Both the position numbers and the translations under genes were made by a program. A stretch of 64,000 nt of DNA from Formivibrio citricus (lineage in GTDB: Bacteria > Pseudomonadota > Gammaproteobacteria > Burkholderiales > Chitinibacteraceae): assembly GCF_900115065.1 (NCBI RefSeq), contig NZ_FOVE01000013.1:36928-100927 (forward strand), read 5' to 3'. The notes below the pieces were generated by a model. That model ran no database searches. It was not told where the DNA came from and saw only the letters and a list, made by a program, of their open reading frames with translations. Each line of letters starts with the position of its first letter. The stretch's first letter is position 1. Below are positions 14,235-23,124 of this stretch, in pieces.

Positions 14235-14948
14235 ATGGAATGCAGTGAAATGACCCACGTTCTGCTGGCCGATGACGACGTTGAGCTTGCCGGCATGCTC
14301 AAGGATTATCTGGAACAGGAAGGCTTCAGCGTCACCGTGATGCACGATGGCGAATCCGGCGCACAAGAAGCGCTCTCCGGGCAATATGCGATTGCCGTTC
14401 TGGATGTCATGATGCCGAACATGAACGGCATCGAGGCCTTGCGGCGCATCCGCACCAAAAGCACGATGCCGGTCCTGATGCTGACCGCGCGCGGCGACGA
14501 TACCGACCGCATCGTCGGGCTGGAACTGGGCGCGGACGACTACGTGCCCAAACCCTGCACGCCGCGCGAACTGACTGCGCGCATCCGCGCCATCCTGCGC
14601 CGCACCCAGAATACCGAACCCGACAATGCGCCGACTGCCCCGATCATCGTCGGCGCGTTGACCATTCGCCCCGAACAACGCCGCGCGGAATGGGATGGGA
14701 AACCGCTGGATCTGACCAGTACGGAATTCAACTTGCTTGAGATACTGGCCCGTAACGCGGGGCGCCCCGTCAACAAGGCCGTGCTTTCGGAACAGGGGCT
14801 GGGCCGGCCGCTGGCGCGCTTCGACCGCAGTATCGACGTGCACCTGTCCAGCATCCGCCACAAGCTCGGCACGCTGCCCGACGGGCGCTCCTACATCCAG
14901 ACCGTCTACCGGCAGGGCTACCAGTTCATCCGGGACGAACAAGCCTGA
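14235..14948 (+). CDS. cpxR: OmpR/CpxR-like response regulator
   Basis: 237 residues. The receiver domain has acidic pocket LADDDVELA, phospho-acceptor Asp57 in VLDVMMPNMNG, then MLTARG and the lysine in VPKPCTPREL. The C-terminal winged helix (about 135-232) has LTSTEFNLLEILARNAGRPV and DRSIDVHLSSIRHKLG, CpxR-like spacing. ATG at 14235 is taken; ATG at 14250 (MTHVLLADDD) is equally possible. It overlaps the sensor gene by one base. Boxes matching the CpxR consensus lie upstream, which supports the assignment over RstA-type paralogues. Confidence 0.86.
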   Translation: MECSEMTHVLLADDDVELAGMLKDYLEQEGFSVTVMHDGESGAQEALSGQYAIAVLDVMMPNMNGIEALRRIRTKSTMPVLMLTARGDDTDRIVGLELGADDYVPKPCTPRELTARIRAILRRTQNTEPDNAPTAPIIVGALTIRPEQRRAEWDGKPLDLTSTEFNLLEILARNAGRPVNKAVLSEQGLGRPLARFDRSIDVHLSSIRHKLGTLPDGRSYIQTVYRQGYQFIRDEQA

Positions 14949-16330
14949 TGGGCCGGCTGTTCTGGAAATTCTTCTTTTTCATCTGGCTGGCGCAGCTCAC
15001 CGCCACGCTGGGCATCGGCGCCACGTTCTGGTGGCGGGATCGCAACCGGGACATGCAGCAGGCCATGATCGATGCCAGCCCGCCCGCCACCATCAGCGTC
15101 GAACTGGCGGCCAAAACGCTCCAGTACGAAGGCGTGGAAGCACTGAAGCCGCTACTGGAAAGAGACGGCCGGCATCCGGTGCTGGCCATCGATGCGCAGG
15201 GGCGCGAACTGCTGAACCGGCCCGTCGATCCGGCCACGCTGGCCCGGGCCAGACAGGCCCTCGCATCGAACTCCGGCTCGCAGGCAATCCGCGAAGCCCA
15301 GGATACTGCCGGCGCCCGTTTTCTGCTGTTTGTCGCCCGGGAAGCCCGCCCGTTGCCAGGCATGAAACCGCCGCCACCGGGCATGCCCGGCCCACACCCC
15401 CGCCCGCAGGACGAAAGCTTTCTGCCCCTGATTCCGGCCACGGCGACCCTCGTTGCCAGCCTGATCTTCGCCGTGCTGCTGGCGTGGTATTTCGCCAAGC
15501 CGATCCGCAATCTGCGCACGGCATTCGATGCGCTGGCCAAAGGCAACCTGGGAGCGCGCGTGGCATCGGCCATGGGGCACCGCCGGGATGAGTTGAACGA
15601 TCTGGGCAAGGATTTCGACCAGATGGCTTCGCGCCTGCAAAGCCTGGTGGATGGCCAGCGCCGCCTGCTGCACGACGTTTCGCATGAAATGCGCTCGCCG
15701 CTCGCGCGCCTGCAGGTCGCCATCGGGCTGGCGCGGCTGCAACCGGGAAAATTCGAGGAAACCATGCAGCGACTGGAACGCGAAAGCGAGCGCATGGACA
15801 AGCTGGTGGGCGAACTCCTCACGCTCTCGCGCCTTGAAGCCGGCGTGGGCTGCGCCAGGCCGGAAGAGGTTTCCATGAAGCAACTGGTCGAAGACGTGGT
15901 CGAAGACGCGCACTTCGAAGCCGAAGTGCTGGGCAAACAGGTTCAGGCCGGGCAACTGGCCGATGCGACCATCACCGGACAGGCGGAATTGCTGCACCGT
16001 GCGCTGGAAAACGTGGTCCGCAACGCCATCCGCTACACCCCGCAGGGGGGATGCGTGACCGTGGAAACGCGCATCGACAAGGCCGCCGGAAAGCTGTTCC
16101 TGACCGTGCTGGACCAAGGCTGCGGAGTCGCGGAATCCGAACTCGAAGCCATCTTCGAACCCTTCAACCGCGGGGGGAAAAGCGCCGGCGCGGACGGCCA
16201 CGGCCTGGGGCTCGCCATCGCCCGCCGGGTGCTGGAAGCCCACGGCGGCAGCATCCGCGCCTTCAACCGCAACGAAGGGGGCTTTGGCGTGGAAATGGCG
16301 CTGCCGCTGGACATGCCGGCGGGTCGCTGA
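14948..16330 (+). CDS. cpxA: CpxA-like sensor histidine kinase
   Basis: 460 residues. The first membrane helix (about 5-25) is followed by a short periplasmic domain (about 30-155, ending in a proline-rich PPPPGMPGPHPRP), a second helix (about 160-180), and a HAMP domain (FAKPIRNLRTAFDALAKGNL). The phospho-acceptor segment is LLHDVSHEMRSPLARLQVAI. The ATPase domain has N box ENVVRNAIRYTP, G1 LDQGCGV and G2 GHGLGLAIARR. The start codon overlaps the regulator stop. The periplasmic part is shorter than in E. coli CpxA, so the signal may differ. Confidence 0.86.
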   Translation: MGRLFWKFFFFIWLAQLTATLGIGATFWWRDRNRDMQQAMIDASPPATISVELAAKTLQYEGVEALKPLLERDGRHPVLAIDAQGRELLNRPVDPATLARARQALASNSGSQAIREAQDTAGARFLLFVAREARPLPGMKPPPPGMPGPHPRPQDESFLPLIPATATLVASLIFAVLLAWYFAKPIRNLRTAFDALAKGNLGARVASAMGHRRDELNDLGKDFDQMASRLQSLVDGQRRLLHDVSHEMRSPLARLQVAIGLARLQPGKFEETMQRLERESERMDKLVGELLTLSRLEAGVGCARPEEVSMKQLVEDVVEDAHFEAEVLGKQVQAGQLADATITGQAELLHRALENVVRNAIRYTPQGGCVTVETRIDKAAGKLFLTVLDQGCGVAESELEAIFEPFNRGGKSAGADGHGLGLAIARRVLEAHGGSIRAFNRNEGGFGVEMALPLDMPAGR

Positions 16331-16359
16331 TCAACGCAGGGCAATCGCACTATCCCGGG

Positions 16360-16479
16360 TTTCCCCTCGCCCCTTGCGGGAGAGGGGCAGGGGTGAGGGG
16401 AAAATGTATCAACCATGCGCTGATCTTGACCCATTTCACCCTCTCCCCAGCCCTCCCCCATCAAGGGGGAGGGAGAAAA
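16360..16479. repeat. pair of G/C-rich palindromic intergenic repeats
   Basis: Two related hairpin-forming units, each ending in GGGGAAAA- or GGGAGAAAA-like bases, lie at about 16360-16404 and 16434-16479. They belong to the common CCCTCTCCCC-type extragenic repeats of proteobacteria. They sit between convergent cpxA and the hydrolase gene and may serve as terminators. Confidence 0.65.
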
Positions 16480-16523
16480 AACGATGCCTTCGCATACTGC
16501 GTTCAAAGGCCGTCGGCGGCTTC

Positions 16524-17279
16524 TCAGCGCATCCGGCCAAACACCCCGGTACTGCCCATGATCGAGTTATGGTCAGCGCCGGGAACGACTTCCAGACTCG
16601 CCACGCCGCTGGCAAATGTCCGATGCAAGGCCCGCGTTCGCTCGGCAGCGATGATCTCGTCGCGTTCAGCCATCAGGATCAGGGTCCGGGCCTTGACTGC
16701 AGGCGCCCAGCGCACCGATTCGAACCGGTCCTTGAGCAGCCAGCCCACCGGCAACCACGGAAACTGCTCCCGACCGACATTGACGATGCTGTCATACGGG
16801 GTGATCAGAACCAGGCGTTCCACGGGGTTTTCCGCAGCCAGCCTGACCGCCACGCCGCTTCCCAGACTGCGCCCGACCAGCATCACTCTGGAGTGCCTGC
16901 TTTTGACGAGATCCAGCAACACCTTGGCATCCCGGTGCAAAGCGGCTTCAGACGGGGCTCCCGTGCTTCCGCCGTATCCACGGTAATGCAGCATGTAAAT
17001 GGCATGATCGGGGAACGCCTGCGCATAATCGTCCAGGCTGCGGGTTACGTCTTCGGCATTGCCCCCGAAATACACCAGCGCATCGGCACCTTCCCGATTC
17101 CGGACCGACACCCTGACGCGGACGTCGTCCACCCGCAGGTCCAGGATTCTCTCCGGTCCGCTGGAGCCGGTTGCCGGTTGCGGGAAGTACAGGAAAGACC
17201 GCTGCGTCCAGTACATGATTCCGCATAGCGCCAGATAGGTCAGCATCAGGATCAGCGCCATGCGTCGAAGCCGCTTCAT
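16524..17279 (-). CDS. membrane-anchored alpha/beta hydrolase (BEM46/YfhR-like)
   Basis: 251 residues. It has an N-terminal membrane anchor (MALILMLTYLALCGIMYW) followed by the family signature TQRSFLYFPQP. The hydrolase core has YFGGNAEDVTRS as oxyanion strand, the nucleophile elbow VGRSLGSGVA (Ser), an acid in AERDEII and the catalytic His in PGADHNSIMG. ATG at 17279 is chosen; a GTG at 17303 would overlap the upstream gene by 14 bp. Substrate unknown; a lipid or thioester is possible. It is 10 bp downstream of the deaminase gene, so likely cotranscribed. Confidence 0.83.
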   Translation of the reverse strand: MKRLRRMALILMLTYLALCGIMYWTQRSFLYFPQPATGSSGPERILDLRVDDVRVRVSVRNREGADALVYFGGNAEDVTRSLDDYAQAFPDHAIYMLHYRGYGGSTGAPSEAALHRDAKVLLDLVKSRHSRVMLVGRSLGSGVAVRLAAENPVERLVLITPYDSIVNVGREQFPWLPVGWLLKDRFESVRWAPAVKARTLILMAERDEIIAAERTRALHRTFASGVASLEVVPGADHNSIMGSTGVFGRMR

Positions 17280-17289
17280 CGACCGGCCG

Positions 17290-17838
17290 TTATCCCTTGG
17301 CACGCAAGGTCGTCACCGCCCAGGTCGCGCGCGGGTCGTGCATGTCGAGCCGGTCAACCTGCAAATGGCTGATCAGGCGTTCGTATTCGGCTTTCTTGGC
17401 TGTATCCATGACCGGATCGGGGTCGGAAGGAATCCACGGGTGCAGGTAGACCACGCGCGCGATCTGGGCTTGCAGCATTTCCTTGGCGCAGCCGAAGCAC
17501 GGCTGCATGGTGGTATAGAGCGTCGCGCCCTCGACCGCGATGCCGAAACGCGCCGCCGAGAGCAGCGCATTCTGTTCGGCATGCACGCAGATGCACAGGT
17601 CGTAACCGGTTCCCGACTTGAACTGCCCGCCCGGATTCCGGCAACGCAGGCAGCCGCCGTCCAGACAATTGGGCATGCCTTCCGGCACCCCGTTGTAGCC
17701 GGTCGAAATCACGCGGTTATCCTTGACGATCACCGCGCCGACGCGGTTGCCGGTGCAATTGGCTTTCTCCCGCACCGCGAAAGCGATGCCCATGTAATAG
17801 GTATCCCAATCGGGCAATTTTTCTGGGGCGTGGCTCAT
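17290..17838 (-). CDS. dCMP deaminase-family protein (ComEB-like)
   Basis: 182 residues of the cytidine/deoxycytidylate deaminase fold. Zinc ligands and catalytic Glu lie in CVHAEQNALL and TMQPCFGCAKEML. An additional cysteine-rich insertion, CLDGGCLRCRN, is typical of the dCMP deaminase subgroup, which binds an extra zinc. The enzyme makes dUMP from dCMP for thymidylate synthesis. ATG at 17838 with AGGA six bases upstream is preferred over TTG at 17844. Confidence 0.88.
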   Translation of the reverse strand: MSHAPEKLPDWDTYYMGIAFAVREKANCTGNRVGAVIVKDNRVISTGYNGVPEGMPNCLDGGCLRCRNPGGQFKSGTGYDLCICVHAEQNALLSAARFGIAVEGATLYTTMQPCFGCAKEMLQAQIARVVYLHPWIPSDPDPVMDTAKKAEYERLISHLQVDRLDMHDPRATWAVTTLRAKG

Positions 17839-17880
17839 GGGCAATCCTGAAAATCGACAATAGCCGTCATCATAACCGAC

Positions 17881-18207
17881 TCAATCCTGACGAGACAGGT
17901 GGCGGATGCGGACGAGGCCCAGCAGCAAAGGCAAGACGAAAGCGAAGAGGTGCAGCAGCCAGAGCCGGAAATTGACGTCCTGCGGGCCGGACATCGGAAC
18001 GACCCATGCCACCGCGAGATAAAACAGGCCGGACACGATCAGGCACCAGGCCCCGGAGCGGTTGATGCGGTACCAGGCGGCATCGTCCGCCAGCGCCCGG
18101 CGCGTACGGATTCCGTAGAAACGGTTGCGCGGAACCCAGCCCAGCGCCAGTGGAATGGCAAACAACACCAGAAGGATTGCGGGAGTAAAAAACGGCTGCT
18201 GGATCAT
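17881..18207 (-). CDS. SdpI-family small membrane protein
   Basis: 108 residues with three membrane helices and the family motif VPRNRFYGIRTRRAL followed by WYRINRSGAW. SdpI of Bacillus confers immunity to a toxic peptide, but most proteobacterial members are uncharacterised. No toxin gene is adjacent. It follows a small unknown gene by 19 bp on the same strand. Confidence 0.8.
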   Translation of the reverse strand: MIQQPFFTPAILLVLFAIPLALGWVPRNRFYGIRTRRALADDAAWYRINRSGAWCLIVSGLFYLAVAWVVPMSGPQDVNFRLWLLHLFAFVLPLLLGLVRIRHLSRQD

Positions 18208-18226
18208 GCCGATGCCCAGAGAGCCA

Positions 18227-18493
18227 TCAACGCCGCTTTGATTCTCTCAGCAGCGGATTCAAGCGGTCGATATCGGCCTGAACCTGCTCGCGGCTGCGCT
18301 CGTAGATGATTTCCCGCCCCATCACTTTCCCGACATAAAGCAGCCCGTTACGGGAGGGCGACAGATCGCATTTGACGCTGTGCACGCCTTCGCCGATCAC
18401 CACCTCGATATGGTCGGCGCGCTTGCTGAGCACCACGACCTCCAGGGTTTTACCGCTTTCAGGTTGGCGCACGGTAATCTTTTCGGTCTGCAT
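18227..18493 (-). CDS. small conserved hypothetical protein
   Basis: 88 residues beginning MQTEKITVRQPESGKTLEVV. It is a beta-rich N-terminal half (VVLSKRADHIEVVIGEG) with a charged helical end (ERSREQVQADIDRLNPLL). A strong AAGGAGT eight bases before the ATG supports expression. I do not recognise the family. It has no signal peptide or membrane segment. Confidence 0.7.
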   Translation of the reverse strand: MQTEKITVRQPESGKTLEVVVLSKRADHIEVVIGEGVHSVKCDLSPSRNGLLYVGKVMGREIIYERSREQVQADIDRLNPLLRESKRR

Positions 18494-18564
18494 GGCGGTC
18501 GACTCCTTCGGGGCTTAAAGGCTGATATTTGCCAGTATGGCCCGAGCCAGTCGATCTGGCGAGA

Positions 18565-19215
18565 TCAACGCCCTTTGGGAGGAACCAGCTCCTTGGCCTT
18601 GTAATCGCACAAATCGTTGACCACGCAGTTCCAGCATTCGGGCCGCCGCGCCTTGCAGACATAACGGCCATGCAGGATCAGCCAGTGGTGCGCGTGCTGG
18701 CGGAATTCGGCGGGAACCACCTTGAGCAGCTTCTGCTCCACGGCTTCGACATCCTTGCCGGGGGCGAGGCCGGTGCGGTTGGCGAGGCGAAAAATGTGCG
18801 TATCGACCGCGATGGTCGGCTCGCCGAACACGATGTTGAGGATGACGTTGGCCGTCTTGCGCCCGACGCCGGGCAGCGCTTCGAGCGCCTCGCGGCTGGG
18901 TGGCACCTGGCCCTGATGCCGGTCGATCAGGATGCGGCAGGTTTGCAAGAGATGCCTGGCCTTGCTGCGATAAAGACCAATCGTGGCGATGTACGATTCC
19001 AGCCCGTCCTGCCCCAGCGCCAGCATATTTTCCGGCGTGTTCGCCACCGCAAACAGCCGCGGCGTGGCCTTGTTCACGCTGGCATCGGTGGCCTGCGCCG
19101 AAAGCAGCACTGCGACCAGCAGCTCGAACGGCGAGGAATACTGGAGTTCGGTGACCGGATGCGGATCCAGTTCGGCCAGCCGCCGGAAAAACTCGTGACG
19201 GGATACTTTGTTCAT
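18565..19215 (-). CDS. nth: endonuclease III
   Basis: 216 residues. It has the helix-hairpin-helix LPGVGRKTANVIL with the catalytic lysine, the catalytic aspartate in VDTHIFRLANR, and the [4Fe-4S] cluster loop CKARRPECWNCVVNDLC. It is a DNA glycosylase/AP lyase for oxidised pyrimidines in base excision repair. ATG at 19215 overlaps the stop of the upstream GH3 gene (ATGA), so translation is coupled. Earlier in-frame codons to 19242 lie inside that gene. Confidence 0.95.
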   Translation of the reverse strand: MNKVSRHEFFRRLAELDPHPVTELQYSSPFELLVAVLLSAQATDASVNKATPRLFAVANTPENMLALGQDGLESYIATIGLYRSKARHLLQTCRILIDRHQGQVPPSREALEALPGVGRKTANVILNIVFGEPTIAVDTHIFRLANRTGLAPGKDVEAVEQKLLKVVPAEFRQHAHHWLILHGRYVCKARRPECWNCVVNDLCDYKAKELVPPKGR

Positions 19216-20540
19216 CGGGATCTCTCTGGCTCGCTGATCCATGGCAAATGCTTCAATCGCTGCCTACTGGCCTCCAGCGAACGGAGTTGCCCGGACCGGT
19301 CGGCATTCAGCAGGCACGCCAGCACTGGATAAATTTTTTCCCAGTCGTAGGACACCAGCAGCAAATCCATGCCTGCATTCAGCGCCTGGGTTGAAGATTG
19401 GCACAGTCCCCGGTTGTAGACCGCGGCCATGGTCATGTCGTCGCTGACCAGGACACCCTCGTGCTTCCAGTCCTCCCGGACAATGCCGGTCAGCAACTTG
19501 GCGGACAAACTGGCTGGCAGCTCCCGATCGACGGCGTCCACGAACACATGCCCCACCATCAGCATGGCGGGTGTCTGGGCCAACGCTACTCGAAAGGGAA
19601 CCCAATCCCGTGCGTTCAGGGCATCCAGCGGCAAGGTCAGATGGGCGCTGAAATGATGGGTATCATCCGTCACGCTGCCCAGACCGGGGAAATGCTTGGC
19701 CGTCGGCAGTACCCCTTTGGCCAACAAGGCGCGGTTGTACACCAGCGCAACCCGGCTTACCGTTTCCGGATCGGAAGCAATGGCGCGTTCCGCGATGCGG
19801 GTATGGAAATCCAGCACTCCCTTGGCCCGCTCCGGTTTCAGATCAAGAACCGGGCTGAAATTGACGTTGACGCCCAGCGCGGCCATGCCGCTCCCTTGTT
19901 GGCGGGCATACTCCGCAACGCGCGCATCAAGCTCGGCACGGGGCAATCCGGGCACCAGCACGGAAGCAAGCGCTGGCTGCCTGGGCAGGGGCGGCGACAA
20001 TCGCGAGACCATTCCGCCTTCCTGATCGCTGGCAATCATCAACGGCGGCAACCCGGCCTGCCGTCTCAGGGCCTGCAAACCTGAAAGTTCGTCACGCACC
20101 TGCTCGAAGGTCTTCCCTTCGACGTTGCGGCGAGTCACGAACACGCCGCCGACGTATCCCCGCCGAACCAATTCCCGAATGTCGTCCACATGGTGGTACC
20201 CCACAACCAGATGCGCACCCAGACGGTTCAAGCGACGGTCATTATCGCCATCTGCCGTTAGAACAGTCTCTTTCTGGTGCAAAAAACGGTATTCGCCGAA
20301 ACCTGTCAGGGCCAGCACGGAAAACCAGAGGACAAAAAAGAAAAGCCGCAGATTTTTTCTGCGGCGAAGGAAAAACCAGGTCAGGGCCGAGCCGGAAAGC
20401 GCGAGGATCACGAGAGCAGGCGTCTCGCGCGTCCGTGAATCCAGCAAATGGGGATCTTTCAGATGATACGCCCAGATCATGCCTGCTGCCGCCAGCAAGA
20501 AATGCACGGTTTGCAACAGGCGCAGCAAATATCGATTCAT
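19212..20540 (-). CDS. GH3 beta-N-acetylglucosaminidase (NagZ-like) with N-terminal membrane domain
   Basis: 442 residues. The first 110 contain three membrane helices with an internal RRRKNLR loop. The rest is a glycoside hydrolase family 3 domain with SDQEGGMVSRL (substrate Asp), KHFPGLGSVTDDTHH (NagZ Lys-His and the acid/base loop) and SDDMTMAAV (nucleophile Asp). Standard NagZ is a soluble cytoplasmic enzyme of about 340 residues. Here the positive-inside rule places the catalytic domain in the periplasm. ATG at 20540 is chosen because the longer frame runs into the MITE upstream. It may trim muropeptides or other GlcNAc glycans outside the membrane. Confidence 0.85.
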   Translation of the reverse strand: MNRYLLRLLQTVHFLLAAAGMIWAYHLKDPHLLDSRTRETPALVILALSGSALTWFFLRRRKNLRLFFFVLWFSVLALTGFGEYRFLHQKETVLTADGDNDRRLNRLGAHLVVGYHHVDDIRELVRRGYVGGVFVTRRNVEGKTFEQVRDELSGLQALRRQAGLPPLMIASDQEGGMVSRLSPPLPRQPALASVLVPGLPRAELDARVAEYARQQGSGMAALGVNVNFSPVLDLKPERAKGVLDFHTRIAERAIASDPETVSRVALVYNRALLAKGVLPTAKHFPGLGSVTDDTHHFSAHLTLPLDALNARDWVPFRVALAQTPAMLMVGHVFVDAVDRELPASLSAKLLTGIVREDWKHEGVLVSDDMTMAAVYNRGLCQSSTQALNAGMDLLLVSYDWEKIYPVLACLLNADRSGQLRSLEASRQRLKHLPWISEPERSR

Positions 20541-20576
20541 CCCGGTCTGTCCGCTGACAATGAAACCTGTCGGGCG

Positions 20577-20738
20577 AGTGATCTGCTTCGTAAATAGCGG
20601 ACATGAAAAAGCGAAGGATTCGAGTTTCTGGCAAGGCGCGAATCGCAGCAATAGCCGTAGCTATTGCGAGGATGAGCAACGCAGTCAGGGACTCGAAGAC
20701 AAGCTTTGTCGGTTCGTTCATTTGCGAAGCGGACCACC
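20577..20738. mobile_element. 162-bp MITE, copy 1
   Basis: It is about 91% identical by eye (15 differences) and equal in length to 28621-28782. The ends are imperfect inverted repeats AGTGATCTGCTTCG and CGAAGCGGACCACC. A central hairpin CAATAGC-CGTA-GCTATTG is conserved. It encodes no transposase. It lies between rnfE and the GH3 gene. Its flanking TA has decayed compared with copy 2, suggesting an older insertion. Confidence 0.85.
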
Positions 20739-20745
20739 AGCATTT

Positions 20746-21435
20746 TCACCCCTTGGCGTGGCCGGTGGCGCAGGACGCCTCGGGGGCGGATGCGCGCTTG
20801 TCGAGCCAGGCTTTGCCGGCGACAAGGAAGCCGAAGCCGATGAACGCGCCCGGCGGCAGGATCGCCAGCAGGAACTGATAATTGTATTCGGGCGGAACGA
20901 TATGCAGGATCCAGTGGGCGGCCTGCGGCCCCAGGACCAGATCGAGGCCGGCGAACAGCGTTCCCTTGCCCAGCACTTCGCGCGCCGCGCCCAGCACCGC
21001 CAGTACCACGGTGGCGCCGATGCCCATCATGAGGCCATCCAGCCCCGATTGCAGCACGCCGTTCTTGGAGGCAAAGGCTTCCGCGCGGGCCAGCACGATG
21101 CAGTTGGTGGTAATCAGCGGAATGAAAATACCCAGCACCAGATAGAGATCGCGCAGGTAGGCATTCATCAGGAGATCCAGCACCGTGACCAGTGCGGCGA
21201 TGATCAGGATATAGACCGGGTTGCGCAGTTCGTTGGGCACATACTGGCGCAGGCTGGCCACGGCCATGCCGGATACCAGCATGACCAGCGCGGTCGCCAC
21301 GCCGAGGCTGACGCCGTTGACGACCGTCGAGGTCATGGCCAGCGTCGGGCACATGCCCAGTATCTGCACGACCCCCGGATTCTGCTTCCAGACCCCGTTC
21401 AGGGTGATTTTCCGGGATTCTTCTGCCGTTATCAT
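20746..21435 (-). CDS. rnfE: Rnf electron transport complex subunit RnfE
   Basis: 229 residues, six membrane helices. The paired motifs LGMCPTLAMT and FIPLITTNCIVLARAEAFA are typical of RnfE/NqrD, in which cysteines bind the intramembrane Fe-S site with RnfA. It is last in the rnfABCDGE operon, which couples ferredoxin-NAD+ electron transfer to an ion gradient and can drive reduced ferredoxin production. A 31-bp gap separates it from rnfG, and a MITE follows its stop. Confidence 0.95.
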   Translation of the reverse strand: MITAEESRKITLNGVWKQNPGVVQILGMCPTLAMTSTVVNGVSLGVATALVMLVSGMAVASLRQYVPNELRNPVYILIIAALVTVLDLLMNAYLRDLYLVLGIFIPLITTNCIVLARAEAFASKNGVLQSGLDGLMMGIGATVVLAVLGAAREVLGKGTLFAGLDLVLGPQAAHWILHIVPPEYNYQFLLAILPPGAFIGFGFLVAGKAWLDKRASAPEASCATGHAKG

Positions 21436-21466
21436 GTTTGCTCCTGCAAGCGGCGCCGCGTGGCGC

Positions 21467-22090
21467 TCACTCGAAAATCGTGGTGCGGTTCACCACCACA
21501 TATTCCAGCGTTCTTTTCACGGCGCCGACCACGGCGCGCGGCGAGATGGTCGCCCCGGCGTTGGAATCGAACACGCCGCCGTCCTTCCTGACCTTCCAGC
21601 GCTCGACCTCGGGCGATGCCAGCGATTTGCCCTCGAACTGGCGAATCCAGTTCGATTTTGCCGCATCGATGTAGTCGCCCAGCCCCGGGGTTTCCTGCTG
21701 GGTGACCACCCGCACGCCAAGCACATTGCCGTTCGCGGCAACGGCAACCAGCAACTGGATCTTGCCGGCGTAGCCATCCGGCGCCACGGCTTCGAGCACG
21801 GCCGCAACCGTCTTGCCGCCCTTTTTCGCCAGATAGATCGAAGCGGGCTTGTCGTTGCCCAAGCGCCGGGAATCTTCGGCAGAAAGCAGGCGCGTATCGG
21901 CCAGCAGATTGTTGTCGTAGCTGCCCGCCGGCAAGGTCTGGGCGATCAGTTGGGTACGTGCCTGTTCTTCATTCTTGAGCACGATCTCGCGCGTCAGGCT
22001 GTAGGCGCCCGCCATCAAGGCCGTAAAAACCACCGTAAACGCCGCCAGGATGCCCGCACCGCGCACACCATTGGAGATCATGGCCTTCAT
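21467..22090 (-). CDS. rnfG: Rnf complex subunit RnfG (FMN-carrying)
   Basis: 207 residues. An N-terminal helix (about 10-30) anchors a periplasmic FMN-binding domain. The covalent-flavin motif usually written SGAT reads AGAT here (SNAGATISPRAVV, about residue 175), keeping the threonine that carries FMN. ETPGLGDYIDAAKSNW is family typical. It overlaps rnfD by 4 bp. Confidence 0.94.
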   Translation of the reverse strand: MKAMISNGVRGAGILAAFTVVFTALMAGAYSLTREIVLKNEEQARTQLIAQTLPAGSYDNNLLADTRLLSAEDSRRLGNDKPASIYLAKKGGKTVAAVLEAVAPDGYAGKIQLLVAVAANGNVLGVRVVTQQETPGLGDYIDAAKSNWIRQFEGKSLASPEVERWKVRKDGGVFDSNAGATISPRAVVGAVKRTLEYVVVNRTTIFE

Positions 22091-23124
22091 GCCCTGCCCC
22101 CCTTCTTGCGCCCGAACACGGCCGGCTGGGTGTATTGATCGAGGAACGGCACCACGATGTTCATGATGATCACGGAAAACGCCACCCCGTCCGGGAAATT
22201 ACCCAATACGCGGATGAGGTAGGCCAGCACCCCGGCCAACCCGGCGAAAATGATCTGCCCCAGCGGCGTAGTGGGCGAGGTCACCGGATCGGTCACGATA
22301 AAGAACGCGCCCAGCATGGTGCCGCCGGCAAAAAGATGGAGTAGCGGCGAGGCATAGTGGGCCGGGTTCGCCCAATAAAACAGCGTCGCGGTCAGGAACA
22401 CGCTGCCCAGAAACACCACCGGCAGACGCCACTGGATCACCCGCTGTTGCCACAGGAACAGCCCGCCCAGCAGGTAGCCAAGCGCAATCCATTGCTGGGC
22501 CGCGCCGCCCAGCGCGCCAAACTTGGGAGTGCCGAGAATATCGGCCAGCGGAATGCGTTGCAGCAGCCCGGTCCGGATCGCGTCCAGCGGCGTGGCCGAG
22601 GCGACGGCATCGAAACCGGCTCCGGAAGACAGATGCCCGGTGAAGATCAGGCCGATTTGCGCCACGGCGTCGAGATCGGCCGGAGCCAGCGCCAGCGGCG
22701 CCGCCCAGCGCGACATCTGCGCCGGGAAAGACACGATCAGCGCGGCAAACCCGATCATGGCCGGGTTGAACGGATTCTGCCCCAAGCCGCCGAACAGGTG
22801 TTTCACGAACCCCACGGCGATGAACGTGCCCAGCACCACCAGCCACCACGGCGCCAGCGGGGGGATCGACAACGCCAGCAGGCAAGCGGTCAGCACCGCC
22901 GAACCGTCGGCCAGATAGGGGCGCACCGGGTAGCGGCGCAGGTTCAGGCACCAGGCTTCGGTGGCCAGCGCCACGGCCACGGCCAGCGCCACCTGCACCA
23001 GCACCCCAATGCCGAAGGCCCAAGTCGCCACGGCCATGCCCGGAAGCAATGCCCCGATCACCCGGTACATCAGGCGGTTGAGCGGCATCGGCTGGGCCAC
23101 GAACGGAGAGGTCATCATCGTCAT
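22087..23124 (-). CDS. rnfD: Rnf complex subunit RnfD
   Basis: 345 residues with about nine to ten membrane helices. The flavinylation motif appears as SATPLDAIRTG (around residue 180), with the FMN-carrying threonine retained. GGLGQNPFNPAMIGFAAL is a conserved family stretch. It overlaps rnfC and rnfG by 4 bp each, so the operon is tightly coupled. Confidence 0.95.
   Translation of the reverse strand: MTMMTSPFVAQPMPLNRLMYRVIGALLPGMAVATWAFGIGVLVQVALAVAVALATEAWCLNLRRYPVRPYLADGSAVLTACLLALSIPPLAPWWLVVLGTFIAVGFVKHLFGGLGQNPFNPAMIGFAALIVSFPAQMSRWAAPLALAPADLDAVAQIGLIFTGHLSSGAGFDAVASATPLDAIRTGLLQRIPLADILGTPKFGALGGAAQQWIALGYLLGGLFLWQQRVIQWRLPVVFLGSVFLTATLFYWANPAHYASPLLHLFAGGTMLGAFFIVTDPVTSPTTPLGQIIFAGLAGVLAYLIRVLGNFPDGVAFSVIIMNIVVPFLDQYTQPAVFGRKKGGRA

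Noticed and set aside
16360..16479. G/C-rich intergenic repeats considered as a novel element
   Set aside because: They match the common CCCTCTCCCC-type extragenic palindromes and are listed as ordinary repeats.
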